A DNA stretch of 64,000 nucleotides, taken from Catenovulum sediminis (GTDB lineage: Bacteria > Pseudomonadota > Gammaproteobacteria > Enterobacterales > Alteromonadaceae). Position 1 is the first letter of the stretch. The number at the start of each line of letters is the position of its first letter. A program made the position numbers and the translations under genes. Shown one piece after another: positions 35,787-44,724 of the stretch. The notes under the pieces were generated by a model that saw only the letters and a list, made by a program, of their open reading frames with translations, had not been told where the DNA came from and searched no databases. The stretch covers positions 2,108,001 through 2,172,000 of the forward strand of contig NZ_CP041660.1 in NCBI RefSeq assembly GCF_007289895.1, in the 5' to 3' direction.

Positions 35787-36218
35787 ATGGCGAAATCTAA
35801 AGTTGTTGTAGAAATGCTAAGTTATGGTATCTACAGTAAGTGGGACAATAACGATAAATCTTTGCCAAAAATACAAGAATTTACCACTCAGGTGCCTGCC
35901 GAAGTTGATATCGAATTTGGATTTATTGTAAACATCAAAAAAGCGCGCGGTGAAAAGATCCGATATTGTATTTACCATCCAGATATCCCTGATAAACAGG
36001 GTCAAGCAATGCCCCCTTTTGATGGTGAAGAGTATGTACGAAACAACAGTTGGGATTTTTATCTGGGAGATACCATTTGGTTACCCATTGAAGATAAAAT
36101 AGGTGAATGGCGAATGGAAATAGAACTTGATAATAAAATCATTGCCAGTAAAACATTTGATGTGTTTCAACCAGAATTCGCAGGTGAAATTGGTTTTTGG
36201 AAAAAACGCGGGTTTTGA
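35787..36218 (+). CDS. DUF3859-family protein
   Basis: A 143-residue soluble protein resembling the DUF3859 family; function unknown. Family-like segments are VVEMLSYGIYSKWDN, VDIEFGFIVNIKKARGEKIR, PPFDGEEYVRNNSWDFYLGD and GEWRMEIELDNK. It is probably a single beta-sandwich domain. I use ATG 35787, preceded by AGAGG; an upstream ATG at 35754 gives an atypical extension. It lies 43 bp before the Csx16-like/CARF-like gene, so the two may be co-transcribed. Confidence 0.82.
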   Translation: MAKSKVVVEMLSYGIYSKWDNNDKSLPKIQEFTTQVPAEVDIEFGFIVNIKKARGEKIRYCIYHPDIPDKQGQAMPPFDGEEYVRNNSWDFYLGDTIWLPIEDKIGEWRMEIELDNKIIASKTFDVFQPEFAGEIGFWKKRGF

Positions 36219-36261
36219 TTCCGTTACCAATATAATACAAAGCATAATAAACAGGTTAATA

Positions 36262-37533
36262 ATGGCAAAAATTGCGATAATCGCCTATCCGGGGGCGCGT
36301 AAGTGGCTATACAAACACGTGGCGGGTATAGAAGCTTTTTATGACTCTTTTGAGGCTGAGCAAATTCAGCCCGGAGACGAAGTGTATGGCATGTTGAGTG
36401 TATCGCAAGCTGCTCAGGTGGTTGAACTAGGTGCAACCTATTACCATTTATCTACCGCTCAAGAAAATGCAATTAAGTTGGAATATAATCAACTTTTGAA
36501 TCATCAACCTAAATTAGAACCTTTTTATATCAGTCCAAACTATGAAGGCGTCGTTAATCAAGTTTGCAAAAAAACAGTCGCTCAGCTGAATCGCTTTTGG
36601 CAAAACTTGTGGCATAAACAAAGTGTGATGCGAGCTGCAGATTTTAAAATTGCTTTTTTTGCGCTAATGACAGCTTCAGGTATCGGCATTTTTGCAGATG
36701 CTTTAACTGGCGTTGAGTTGTTTAAAAATCAATTAACTTATTGGTTTGGTAAAGATAAACAGTGGTTTGCAGACAACTTTACGACATACTGGTTAATTGA
36801 GCTCACACTCGGCTTTGTATTGTTTATCTGGGCTTCTTGGTCGTTGCGTATGCAAGCCCGAAGTTGGATCCCGTTGCGGGATGTTAAGCGGCAGGATTCT
36901 GAAAAGGCCTATCAAGGCTTAGTTTTAACTTTGTCTTCTGGTTATCACTTTATTGAAAAAAACAATCAATGGTATTTTGTGAAACAAAAGTATGGTGAGC
37001 CAATTGAAGTGCCACTGAGCGGAAATTTGCAGCAAGATATTGAGGCCTTGATGCCACTTAAAGTACAGTGGGAGCTGATTCTGCGTATTATTCGAAGCCA
37101 GACGAGCCACCCCAATAGTGTGTTGCAACGCGTCATGTTATTGGGTACACAAGATTGCAGTATAAAAAATATAGAAGGTGTGGTCGAGCGCATTGCACCT
37201 GGCACGTATCCGCAAATCAAAAACGCATTGTCGGTCTTGTCGATGTATCCTGAATTTGCCGCCGTTACATTTGAATCTTATCCTGTGCCAATACCACCTA
37301 ATGATATAGAAGCCTATTACAATGCTTATCTAAAAATCGCTAAAATATGGGACAGTCAGGCAGATTTACCAGAAGAGGGTATCTTAATTGATATCACAGG
37401 CGGTAAGTCTGTCAATAGCGTGGCAGCGGCATTAGCCACACTGCACAACAAAATGCAATTTCATTATATAGATACAAACAATTTAAACGACAGTTTGGTG
37501 TATTGCATGGAATACCGTCAGCAGAATATATAA
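36262..37533 (+). CDS. Csx16-like / two-TM / CARF-like fusion protein
   Basis: A 423-residue protein with three parts. Residues 1-64 resemble Csx16 (VVA1548 family, proposed ring nucleases of type III CRISPR): YPGARKWL, QIQPGDEVYGMLSVSQAAQV and GATYYHLS. Two membrane helices lie at about 128-148 and 177-196. Residues about 216-423 look like a CARF domain, the cyclic-oligoadenylate sensor: a Rossmann-like pattern with VMLLGT (291-296) and ILIDITGGKSVNSVAAALA (374-391) followed by FHYIDTN. CARF proteins with membrane helices (such as Cam1) act in phage defence. No cas gene or CRISPR array was seen in this window. The gene ends 13 bp before murB. Function inferred. Confidence 0.72.
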   Translation: MAKIAIIAYPGARKWLYKHVAGIEAFYDSFEAEQIQPGDEVYGMLSVSQAAQVVELGATYYHLSTAQENAIKLEYNQLLNHQPKLEPFYISPNYEGVVNQVCKKTVAQLNRFWQNLWHKQSVMRAADFKIAFFALMTASGIGIFADALTGVELFKNQLTYWFGKDKQWFADNFTTYWLIELTLGFVLFIWASWSLRMQARSWIPLRDVKRQDSEKAYQGLVLTLSSGYHFIEKNNQWYFVKQKYGEPIEVPLSGNLQQDIEALMPLKVQWELILRIIRSQTSHPNSVLQRVMLLGTQDCSIKNIEGVVERIAPGTYPQIKNALSVLSMYPEFAAVTFESYPVPIPPNDIEAYYNAYLKIAKIWDSQADLPEEGILIDITGGKSVNSVAAALATLHNKMQFHYIDTNNLNDSLVYCMEYRQQNI

Positions 37534-37546
37534 CAAGCGAAGGTCG

Positions 37547-38593
37547 ATGAAAATTATCAATAATACCCTGCATCTAGAGTGTACCGCGCAATCATACATC
37601 CGGTGGCCGCAAGACAAAGCACTATTCTCGTCCAAAAAACCATATTTATTGCATGGTAGCGGGTCAAATATGTTGTTGCTAGACAGGGTATACTGCGGCC
37701 AGTTAGTCGAATCGAGCAACACGGATTTTATAATCCGTGAAGAGGACAACGGTTATTACGTAGAGCTAGGTGCTGCGTTAAATTGGCATTCAGTTGTTAA
37801 GCGTTTATTGGATTTGGGGATCTTTGGCCTTGAAAACTTGGCGCTGATCCCAGGCACAGTCGGAGCAGCGCCGATTCAAAATATTGGTGCCTATGGCGCT
37901 GAATTAGCTGATTTTTGCTGGGCTGTGAATGGTGTACTGTTAGACTCGATGACCGAATGCAGTTATAACAATCAAGCATGTCAATTTGGTTATCGCGATT
38001 CTATTTTTAAAAATGAACTTAAAGATCGTTTTTTAATAACCCGTGTTACTTTAAAGCTCAGTAAAAATTATCAGCCGAATACTCGATATGGTGCATTGTC
38101 TGAACTGAACAAGCCGACAGCGCATGATATTTTCAAACGCGTCTGTCAGATCAGAAGCGAGAAGTTACCCGATCCAGCAAAAATAGGGAATGCGGGGAGC
38201 TTTTTTAAAAACCCATTGGTCTCGGTTGAGCAACTAGCTCAATTACAAAAAGTGTTGCCGGATGTCGTTTATTTTCCATATGATGATGGCGAAGTGAAGC
38301 TTGCGGCGGGCTATCTTATTGAACAAGCGGGTTTAAAAGGTTATCAAATGCAGCAAGCTGGAGTGCATAGTAAACAAGCGTTAGTGTTGATTAATATTGG
38401 GGCAGCAACAGGGCTAGATATTGCATGTTTAGCGGCATACGTACAGCAAGTCGTCGAAAATAAGTTTAATGTTTGTTTGCAACCCGAAGTGCGCTTTATC
38501 AATAAAAACGGAGAATGTGATGCTGTAGAATATCTGCATCAATTGCGCGCGTCGTCTTTTTACAAAAATAGGGTAGGGTTAAATGAAGCTTGA
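37547..38593 (+). CDS. murB: UDP-N-acetylenolpyruvoylglucosamine reductase MurB
   Basis: FAD-dependent cytoplasmic enzyme that reduces UDP-enolpyruvyl-GlcNAc to UDP-MurNAc in peptidoglycan synthesis. It is a type I MurB of 348 residues. The FAD-binding part has LLHGSGSNMLLLD and LIPGTVGAAPIQNIGAYG. The catalytic region has YRDSIFK and KIGNAGSFFKNP with the proton-donor Ser, and a C-terminal LQPEVRFI. It overlaps birA by 11 bp, the usual murB-birA pairing. Confidence 0.97.
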   Translation: MKIINNTLHLECTAQSYIRWPQDKALFSSKKPYLLHGSGSNMLLLDRVYCGQLVESSNTDFIIREEDNGYYVELGAALNWHSVVKRLLDLGIFGLENLALIPGTVGAAPIQNIGAYGAELADFCWAVNGVLLDSMTECSYNNQACQFGYRDSIFKNELKDRFLITRVTLKLSKNYQPNTRYGALSELNKPTAHDIFKRVCQIRSEKLPDPAKIGNAGSFFKNPLVSVEQLAQLQKVLPDVVYFPYDDGEVKLAAGYLIEQAGLKGYQMQQAGVHSKQALVLINIGAATGLDIACLAAYVQQVVENKFNVCLQPEVRFINKNGECDAVEYLHQLRASSFYKNRVGLNEA

Positions 38594-39560
38594 AGCATTG
38601 TTAGAGTGCCTATGTGACGGACATTTCCATTCTGGTCAAGATTTGGCGACCTACTTCTCAACCAGTCGCGCCAGTATTTCCAATTGGATCCATAAATTAG
38701 AAGCGGCCGGTTACCAAATTCATAAACTTCCGGGTAAAGGATACAGTTTACCTACCTATGTAAAACCGCTTAATTTTGAGTATCTGCAAGCGTCACTAAA
38801 AGATGAGTTTATCTTGCTACTCAATCGCCATTCAGCCTCAACAAATGAAGAGGTTAAACAGTATTTTAAACAGCAGACAGAGCAAGCAGTTTTAGCCGCA
38901 ACCGATAAACAAACCGCTGGGCGTGGTAGACGAGGCCGAGTTTGGCATTCACCTTTTGCGCAGAACTTATATTTTAGCTTAGGTTTAACCGTTAACTTGC
39001 CATTAAGTGCGTTATCTGGATTAAGCTTGGTTGTAGGCGTTGCAGTGGCCGATTATTTGCGCCAGCTCAATATTTATACAGAATTGAAATGGCCAAATGA
39101 TATTTATCTAGATGGTAAAAAACTCGGGGGTATATTAATTGAGTTGGAAGGTGACTTTGAACCCCCGTGTAATCTAATTGTCGGGGTCGGGCTCAATGTC
39201 AATATGCACTCAGATGAAAGCGAGATTGATCAAGCATGGCAGAGTTTGGCTAGTTATCGTGGCGAGCTGTTTAGCAGAGATGATTTGTTAATTAGTTTAA
39301 GTCGCCAAATTAAACAGTATATCGAAGAATTTGTGCAGTCTGGTATGAGTCGCTTTGTACAAAAGTGGGCGCAATATGACCGCTATTTAGATAAGCAAGT
39401 GACGCTTATGAGTGGCAATAACAAGAAAATAGGGATTAATCGAGGCATTGATCAACTCGGGAATTTATTGCTCGAAACGCAGTTTGGTATGCAAACCATT
39501 AGTGGGGGTGAGATTTCTTTGCGCGCAACTGAAAAAGCAGATGATCATGCCCAAAGATAA
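38583..39560 (+). CDS. birA: Biotin-protein ligase / biotin operon repressor BirA
   Basis: Bifunctional protein that makes biotinyl-AMP, biotinylates the acetyl-CoA carboxylase carrier and represses biotin genes. The 325-residue form keeps the N-terminal winged helix (DLATYFSTSRASISNWIHKL). The catalytic domain has TAGRGRRGRVWHSPF, LKWPNDIYLDGKKLGGILIE and VGVGLNVN, and a C-terminal SH3-like part follows. The start overlaps murB and the end overlaps coaX, so translation is coupled. Confidence 0.97.
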   Translation: MKLEALLECLCDGHFHSGQDLATYFSTSRASISNWIHKLEAAGYQIHKLPGKGYSLPTYVKPLNFEYLQASLKDEFILLLNRHSASTNEEVKQYFKQQTEQAVLAATDKQTAGRGRRGRVWHSPFAQNLYFSLGLTVNLPLSALSGLSLVVGVAVADYLRQLNIYTELKWPNDIYLDGKKLGGILIELEGDFEPPCNLIVGVGLNVNMHSDESEIDQAWQSLASYRGELFSRDDLLISLSRQIKQYIEEFVQSGMSRFVQKWAQYDRYLDKQVTLMSGNNKKIGINRGIDQLGNLLLETQFGMQTISGGEISLRATEKADDHAQR

Positions 39561-40335
39561 ATACAAGCTCTTTAACAAACCAGTATTATTGGTTGATCAG
39601 GGCAATACAAGAGTAAAATTCGCGCAATTTGATTGTAGAATTTATGCTAAATCAGAAAGCTATGAGCCAAGCATTGCGTTGATTGATTACGAGCAAGCCG
39701 CTCAAAGTAATGCTTTTGCGCATGTTTTTTTAGCATCCGTTCGTAAAACGGATTATCCACAATGGCAAAGTGTAAAAAATAACTTTAAGCCAAAGCAAAT
39801 TTCAGAAGTCCATTCAGCCGAACAGAAGTATGGTTTAGTTAATGCCTACCGGGAATATGGGCGATTAGGGGTTGATCGTTGGTTAGCTATGTTGGGGGCG
39901 TACCAGAAAAGCCTTTCGGCATGCCTTGTTGTTGATATCGGAACAGCATTAACGATAGATGTAATCAACAAGCAGGGGCTGCATCAGGGCGGGTATATAT
40001 TGCCTTCGGTAAATTGGTCGGTCGAAAATTTTGTCTCTCGTACTGCAAAAATTGAAGTGAAAGAGATAAATGACATTGCTTGTGAATTAGGCCAATCAAC
40101 CGAGTCTTGTTTGTTTAATGGCTTATACCATAGTCATATTAGTTTAATTAAAAACGAATTTATCAAGCTTAAACACGCAGATCCGACTGCTCAATTATGG
40201 CTGACCGGTGGCGAAAAAGAATTTTATCAAAAATTATTGGCGCAACAGCAAATTAAAGTGCAGTTGAGTGAAACGTTAATTTTTGAAGGATTGGCCCGCT
40301 ATGCGTATGACAAAGCACTAAATACGCCCAAATAA
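39541..40335 (+). CDS. coaX: Type III pantothenate kinase CoaX
   Basis: First step of coenzyme A synthesis, ATP plus pantothenate to 4'-phosphopantothenate, by the type III (CoaX) family. Visible motifs are VDQGNTRVKFA (phosphate-binding loop), GRLGVDRWLAMLGA and VVDIGTALTIDVI, and GGYILPS. Length about 264 residues. Two in-frame ATGs (39541 and 39547) are possible and I cannot decide between them. It overlaps birA by 20 bp. In E. coli the unrelated type I kinase coaA occupies this spot between birA and the tRNA cluster. Confidence 0.94.
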   Translation: MIMPKDKYKLFNKPVLLVDQGNTRVKFAQFDCRIYAKSESYEPSIALIDYEQAAQSNAFAHVFLASVRKTDYPQWQSVKNNFKPKQISEVHSAEQKYGLVNAYREYGRLGVDRWLAMLGAYQKSLSACLVVDIGTALTIDVINKQGLHQGGYILPSVNWSVENFVSRTAKIEVKEINDIACELGQSTESCLFNGLYHSHISLIKNEFIKLKHADPTAQLWLTGGEKEFYQKLLAQQQIKVQLSETLIFEGLARYAYDKALNTPK

Positions 40336-40408
40336 GTATAGAAAAGCAGCAGTGTTGCATGAAAACTGAGCGAACAGACAAATTTCTAAATTTTTATGAA
40401 AAAAAGGG

Positions 40409-40437
40409 TTGCAAGGCTCGGATTGTTTCTCTAAACT
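40409..40437 (+). promoter_or_regulatory. Promoter of the tRNA-tuf operon
   Basis: TTGCAA (40409-40414), 17 bases, TAAACT (40432-40437), then a G+C-rich GCGCAGC start region, 20 bp before the first tRNA. This is typical of a stringently controlled stable-RNA promoter. Confidence 0.7.
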
Positions 40438-40456
40438 GCGCAGCACTTTTGAGAGG

Positions 40457-40532
<76 letters not shown>

Positions 40533-40548
40533 TCAAAATAAAAAATTC

Positions 40549-40633
40549 GGAGGGGTTCCCGAGTGGCCAAAGGGATCAGACTGTAAATCTGACGGCTCTG
40601 CCTTCGCTGGTTCGAATCCAGCTCCCTCCACCA
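40549..40633 (+). tRNA. tRNA-Tyr (anticodon GTA)
   Basis: 85-nt tRNA with a long variable arm, acceptor GGAGGGG pairing with CCCTCC, anticodon GTA in CTGTAAA, T arm GGTTCGAATCC and encoded CCA. Second tRNA of the cluster. Confidence 0.97.
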
Positions 40634-40663
40634 AATCACAGTTAGGGGTTTATTGCTCAAGTA

Positions 40664-40738
<75 letters not shown>

Positions 40739-40743
40739 GTTTC

Positions 40744-40819
40744 GCTGATATAGCTCAGTCGGTAGAGCGCACCCTTGGTAAGGGTGAGGTCCCCAGTTCA
40801 AATCTGGGTATCAGCACCA
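40744..40819 (+). tRNA. tRNA-Thr (anticodon GGT)
   Basis: 76-nt tRNA with acceptor GCTGATA pairing with TATCAGC, anticodon GGT in TTGGTAA, T arm AGTTCAAATCT and encoded CCA. Fourth tRNA, 87 bp before tuf. Confidence 0.97.
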
Positions 40820-40906
40820 CTCTGACGTATCCTCCTGCCGTGGCATTGCAACGCAATCTAATCTGGTTTTAAAACCGAGTATTTTGAAAAACTTGAGGTC
40901 TGGAAA

Positions 40907-42091
40907 GTGGCTAAAGCAAAATTTGAACGTACTAAACCGCACGTTAACGTTGGCACAATCGGTCACGTTGACCATGGTAAAACAACTCTAACTGCAGCAA
41001 TTTCAACTGTATTGTCAAAAACATATGGTGGTGATGCTAAAGACTTCGCTTCAATCGATAACGCTCCAGAAGAGCGCGAGCGTGGTATCACAATCAATAC
41101 TTCTCACGTAGAGTATGATACACCAACTCGTCACTACGCACACGTAGACTGTCCTGGACACGCGGATTATGTTAAAAACATGATCACGGGTGCTGCACAG
41201 ATGGACGGCGCGATCTTAGTAGTAAGTGCTGCTGATGGCCCAATGCCACAGACTCGTGAGCACATCTTGTTATCACGTCAGGTTGGTGTACCTTACATCA
41301 TCGTATTCATGAACAAGTGTGACATGGTTGATGACGAAGAGTTGTTAGAATTAGTAGAAATGGAAGTTCGTGAACTTCTTTCTGAATATGACTTCCCAGG
41401 TGATGACTTACCATTAATCCAAGGTTCTGCATTAAAAGCATTACAAGGTGAAGCGGATTGGGAAGCTAAAATCATCGAATTAGGTGAAGCTTTAGATACA
41501 TATATCCCAGAGCCAGAGCGTGATATCGATAAGCCTTTCTTGATGCCTGTAGAAGACGTTTTCTCAATCTCAGGTCGTGGTACAGTTGTAACTGGCCGTG
41601 TTGAGTCTGGTATCATCAACGTAGGTGATGAAATCGAAATTGTTGGTATCCGCGAAACTCAAAAAACAACTTGTACGGGTGTAGAAATGTTCCGTAAGTT
41701 GTTAGACGAAGGTCGTGCAGGTGAGAACATCGGTGCATTATTACGTGGTACTAAGCGTGACGACGTTGAGCGTGGTCAAGTATTATGTAAGCCTGGTTCA
41801 ATCACACCACACACTAACTTCGAATCAGAAGTTTATGTATTGTCAAAAGAAGAAGGTGGTCGTCATACTCCATTCTTCAAAGGCTACCGTCCACAGTTCT
41901 ATTTCCGTACAACTGACGTAACTGGTTCAATTGAGTTACCAGAAGGCGTAGAAATGGTAATGCCTGGTGATAACATCAAAATGTCAGTAGAATTGATCTC
42001 TCCAATCGCGATGGACGAAGGTTTACGCTTCGCTATCCGTGAAGGTGGTCGTACTGTTGGCGCAGGTGTTGTTGCTAAGATTATCCGATAA
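40907..42091 (+). CDS. tuf: Elongation factor Tu, copy 1
   Basis: GTPase that delivers aminoacyl-tRNA to the ribosome, 394 residues. It has GHVDHGKTT (P loop), DCPGHADY (switch II) and NKCD, then the two beta-barrel domains. The start is GTG. It differs from the second copy (57401-58585) at only five residues, all in the C-terminal half, and shows near-identity in silent positions as well, which suggests gene conversion. It follows the four-tRNA cluster (tufB position). Confidence 0.98.
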   Translation: MAKAKFERTKPHVNVGTIGHVDHGKTTLTAAISTVLSKTYGGDAKDFASIDNAPEERERGITINTSHVEYDTPTRHYAHVDCPGHADYVKNMITGAAQMDGAILVVSAADGPMPQTREHILLSRQVGVPYIIVFMNKCDMVDDEELLELVEMEVRELLSEYDFPGDDLPLIQGSALKALQGEADWEAKIIELGEALDTYIPEPERDIDKPFLMPVEDVFSISGRGTVVTGRVESGIINVGDEIEIVGIRETQKTTCTGVEMFRKLLDEGRAGENIGALLRGTKRDDVERGQVLCKPGSITPHTNFESEVYVLSKEEGGRHTPFFKGYRPQFYFRTTDVTGSIELPEGVEMVMPGDNIKMSVELISPIAMDEGLRFAIREGGRTVGAGVVAKIIR

Positions 42092-42111
42092 TTATTATCG
42101 CATAATCGACT

Positions 42112-42133
42112 AAAGCCCCGCTAAGGGGCTTTT
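42112..42133 (+). terminator. Terminator downstream of tuf copy 1
   Basis: AAAGCCCC and GGGGCTTTT arms around a short loop, followed by TGTGTTTT. It lies 20 bp after the tuf stop and 19 bp before tRNA-Trp. Confidence 0.8.
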
Positions 42134-42152
42134 GTGTTTTAAAAAATTGTTT

Positions 42153-42229
42153 AGGGGTGTAGTTCGAATTGGTAGAACAGCGGTCTCCAAAACCGATGGT
42201 TGGGGGTTCGAGTCCCTCCGCCCCTGCCA
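42153..42229 (+). tRNA. tRNA-Trp (anticodon CCA)
   Basis: 77-nt tRNA with acceptor AGGGGTG pairing with CGCCCCT, anticodon CCA in TCTCCAAAA, T arm GGTTCGAGTCC and encoded CCA. It sits between tuf and secE. Confidence 0.96.
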
Positions 42230-42239
42230 ACATAAGTAA

Positions 42240-42262
42240 CCTCGCAGATGCGGGGCATTTTT
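42240..42262 (+). terminator. Weak hairpin-T run after tRNA-Trp
   Basis: CCTCGC-AGAT-GCGGGG hairpin followed by CATTTTT. It could terminate or process the tRNA-Trp transcript, 30 bp before secE. Confidence 0.5.
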
Positions 42263-42291
42263 GTCTGTAAACCCGGAAAAGGTTTTTACGT

Positions 42292-42672
42292 ATGAGCGTT
42301 GAAACAGAAAATCAAGGATCAAGTTTTGATTCCATTAAGTGGATATTAACTTTTGCTATCCTAACTGCCGCAGTAGTCGGTAACTATATGTACACCGAGC
42401 AAGTCTCTGTACTTTGGCGAGCGATTGCAGTGGTTGCAGCTGTTGTGGTTGCTGGTTTAATTGCGGCTCAGACCTCTAAAGGACGAGACGCGTTAAGTTT
42501 TGCTAAAGAATCTCGTACAGAAGTACGTAAAGTTATTTGGCCAACTCGTGATGAAGCGTTACGTACAACAGCAATTGTACTTGTAGCGACATTAATTATG
42601 TCTCTGATTTTATGGGGCTTAGATGGCATTATGGTACGTGCAGTATCATTTTTAACTGGATTGGGGCTATAA
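42292..42672 (+). CDS. secE: Preprotein translocase subunit SecE
   Basis: Essential inner-membrane subunit of the SecYEG translocon. The 126-residue form has three membrane helices (about residues 17-35, 42-60, 92-115), as in E. coli. The conserved cytoplasmic amphipathic segment KESRTEVRKVIWPTRDEALRT is split here by domain boundaries into ESRTEVRKVIWPTRDEA. It lies 3 bp upstream of nusG, the universal secE-nusG pair. Confidence 0.97.
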   Translation: MSVETENQGSSFDSIKWILTFAILTAAVVGNYMYTEQVSVLWRAIAVVAAVVVAGLIAAQTSKGRDALSFAKESRTEVRKVIWPTRDEALRTTAIVLVATLIMSLILWGLDGIMVRAVSFLTGLGL

Positions 42673-42675
42673 GTT

Positions 42676-43218
42676 ATGTCAGAAGCAAAATTACGCTGGT
42701 ATGTCGTACAAGCTTTCTCTGGTTATGAAGGCCGAGTGGCAACTACGTTAAAAGAGCACATTGCATTAAATCAAATGGAAGAATATTTCGGCGAGATCTT
42801 AGTGCCAACTGAAGAAGTTGTTGAAATGCGTGCGGGTCAAAAACGTAAAAGCGAAAGAAAATTTTTTCCAGGTTATGTGCTAGTGCAAATGGTGATGAAT
42901 GACGAATCATGGCACTTGGTAAAAAGTACACCTAGAGTATTAGGTTTTATTGGTGGTACCAGTGATAGACCGGCGCCAATTTCAGATAAAGAAGCACAAG
43001 CTATCTTAAACCGTCTGCAAGAATCACATGATAAACCACGTCCGAAAACCTTATTCGAACCCGGTGAAGTGGTTCGGGTATGTGATGGTCCATTTGCTGA
43101 TTTTAACGGTGTGGTTGAAGAAGTTGACTATGAAAAAAGTCGCTTAAAAGTATCAGTTTTAATATTCGGTCGGTCTACTCCGGTCGAATTAGAATTTTCA
43201 CAAGTTGAAAAGGCTTAA
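42676..43218 (+). CDS. nusG: Transcription termination/antitermination factor NusG
   Basis: Binds RNA polymerase and links it to Rho or ribosomal protein S10. The 180-residue protein has the NGN domain ([33 protein letters not shown]) and the C-terminal KOW domain ([20 protein letters not shown]). The end of the gene contains the -35 box of the likely rplK promoter. Confidence 0.98.
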   Translation: MSEAKLRWYVVQAFSGYEGRVATTLKEHIALNQMEEYFGEILVPTEEVVEMRAGQKRKSERKFFPGYVLVQMVMNDESWHLVKSTPRVLGFIGGTSDRPAPISDKEAQAILNRLQESHDKPRPKTLFEPGEVVRVCDGPFADFNGVVEEVDYEKSRLKVSVLIFGRSTPVELEFSQVEKA

Positions 43219-43233
43219 AGATTAATCTATAAT
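43205..43233 (+). promoter_or_regulatory. Promoter of rplKA-rplJL-rpoBC
   Basis: TTGAAA (43205-43210), exactly 17 bases, TATAAT (43228-43233), then CCGCGGCCC. It overlaps the end of nusG, as P-L11 does in E. coli. The G+C-rich start region suggests stringent control. About 80 bases of leader follow before rplK and may contain the L1-binding target. Confidence 0.75.
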
Positions 43234-43320
43234 CCGCGGCCCTAATTTTGTATGGGAAGCCGTTGAGTAAGTGTCCTCGCATTTACTAGGCGTTCGACCC
43301 TAATTTATGAGGTAATTAAA

Positions 43321-43749
43321 ATGGCTAAAAAAGTACAAGCCTTAGTTAAGTTGCAAGTTGCAGCTGGCATGGCTAACCCGAGTCCACCAGTTGGTCCTGC
43401 TCTAGGTGCACAAGGTGTGAACATCATGGAATTCTGTAAAGCGTTTAACGCAAAAACAGAAAGCGTGGAAAAAGGTTCACCAGTACCGGTTGTGATCACT
43501 GTTTATAATGACCGTTCTTTCACTTTTGAAACTAAAACACCACCTGCATCTTTCTTATTGAAAAAAGCAGCTGGTATCAAAAGTGGTTCTGCTACTCCTC
43601 ACACAACTAAAGTGGGTAAAGTTACCCGTGCTCAGTTGGAAGAGATTGCAAAAGCTAAAGAACCAGATTTAACTGCTGCTGATTTAGATGCAGCTGTCCG
43701 TACTATTGCTGGTTCTGCTCGTAGCATGGGCTTGGATGTAGAGGGGTAA
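43321..43749 (+). CDS. rplK: 50S ribosomal protein L11
   Basis: L11 of the GTPase-associated centre, 142 residues, needed for stringent-factor activation. It has the N-terminal [20 protein letters not shown] with the conserved PPVGPALG, then [14 protein letters not shown], and the RNA-binding C-terminal domain ending in [17 protein letters not shown] precedes the ATG. 3 bp before rplA. Confidence 0.99.
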   Translation: MAKKVQALVKLQVAAGMANPSPPVGPALGAQGVNIMEFCKAFNAKTESVEKGSPVPVVITVYNDRSFTFETKTPPASFLLKKAAGIKSGSATPHTTKVGKVTRAQLEEIAKAKEPDLTAADLDAAVRTIAGSARSMGLDVEG

Positions 43750-43752
43750 ACC

Positions 43753-44457
43753 ATGGCTAAATTAACTAAAAAAGCACGTTTAATCCGTGAAAAAGTGGAC
43801 GTTACAAAAGTATATGATGTAGCTGAAGCGGTTGAATTATTAAAAGAATTAGCAACTGCTAAGTTTGTTGAAAGCGTAGACGCTGCAGTAAACTTAGGTA
43901 TTGATGCGCGTAAATCAGACCAAAACGTTCGTGGTGCAACTGTTTTACCACACGGTACAGGTCGTACAGTACGTGTTGCAGTATTCACTCAAGGCGCTAA
44001 TGCAGAAGCTGCAAAAGAAGCCGGTGCTGACATCGTTGGTATGGAAGATTTAGCTGAGCAAGTTAAAAAAGGCGAAATGGACTTTGACGTAGTTGTTGCT
44101 TCTCCAGACGCGATGCGTGTTGTGGGTCAATTAGGTCAAATTTTAGGTCCACGTGGTTTAATGCCAAACCCTAAAGTGGGCACGGTTACACCTAACGTTG
44201 CTGACGCTGTTAAACAAGCTAAAGCAGGCCAAATCCGTTATCGTAACGATAAAAACGGTATCATCCACACGACTATCGGTAAAGTGGATTTTGAAGCGGC
44301 TCAGTTAAAAGAAAACCTTGAAGCTTTATTGGTTGCTTTGAAAAAAGCAAAACCTTCTTCAGCGAAAGGTCAATACATTGCAAAAGTTAGCTTGTCGACC
44401 ACTATGGGCGCAGGCGTTCAAGTTGATCAAGCAACGCTAGATATAGCAACTGCTTAA
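43753..44457 (+). CDS. rplA: 50S ribosomal protein L1
   Basis: L1 of the ribosomal stalk near the E site and translational repressor of its own operon. The 234-residue protein has [35 protein letters not shown] and the C-terminal [21 protein letters not shown] segment (two halves). Length matches E. coli L1 (234). Confidence 0.99.
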   Translation: MAKLTKKARLIREKVDVTKVYDVAEAVELLKELATAKFVESVDAAVNLGIDARKSDQNVRGATVLPHGTGRTVRVAVFTQGANAEAAKEAGADIVGMEDLAEQVKKGEMDFDVVVASPDAMRVVGQLGQILGPRGLMPNPKVGTVTPNVADAVKQAKAGQIRYRNDKNGIIHTTIGKVDFEAAQLKENLEALLVALKKAKPSSAKGQYIAKVSLSTTMGAGVQVDQATLDIATA

Positions 44458-44724
44458 TTGTTGAACTAAAAACTTTACTTGGTGGCCTAGTTTAGTTAAA
44501 CTGCGCCACCAAAATTAAGGTCGTGCCTTTATGGCTCACGTCCAAGACCGTAGGGGTTATTTGTTTAATTCTTGATAAATAACTTAATTATCCTACGTAG
44601 ACGGTGAAGGAACCTCGAAGATTTAATCCTCTTCTGGACCTAATCCGTAAATTCGTGCCCAGGAATATTTCTGGGGTGATTTAAATCTAGATTGAAAAAT
44701 CTAGGATATCCAGGAGTTACACTA
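44458..44724 (+). promoter_or_regulatory. L10 leader (rplJ autoregulatory region)
   Basis: The 267-base gap before rplJ holds the conserved leader bound by L10-(L7/L12)4 in gammaproteobacteria. It includes a hairpin with TTGGTGGC/GCCACCAA arms (44479-44512) and the conserved tract around GACGGTGAAGGAACCTCG and CTCTTCTGG (about 44600-44637). It is expected to hide or expose the rplJ ribosome-binding site CAGGAG at 44711. Confidence 0.75.
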
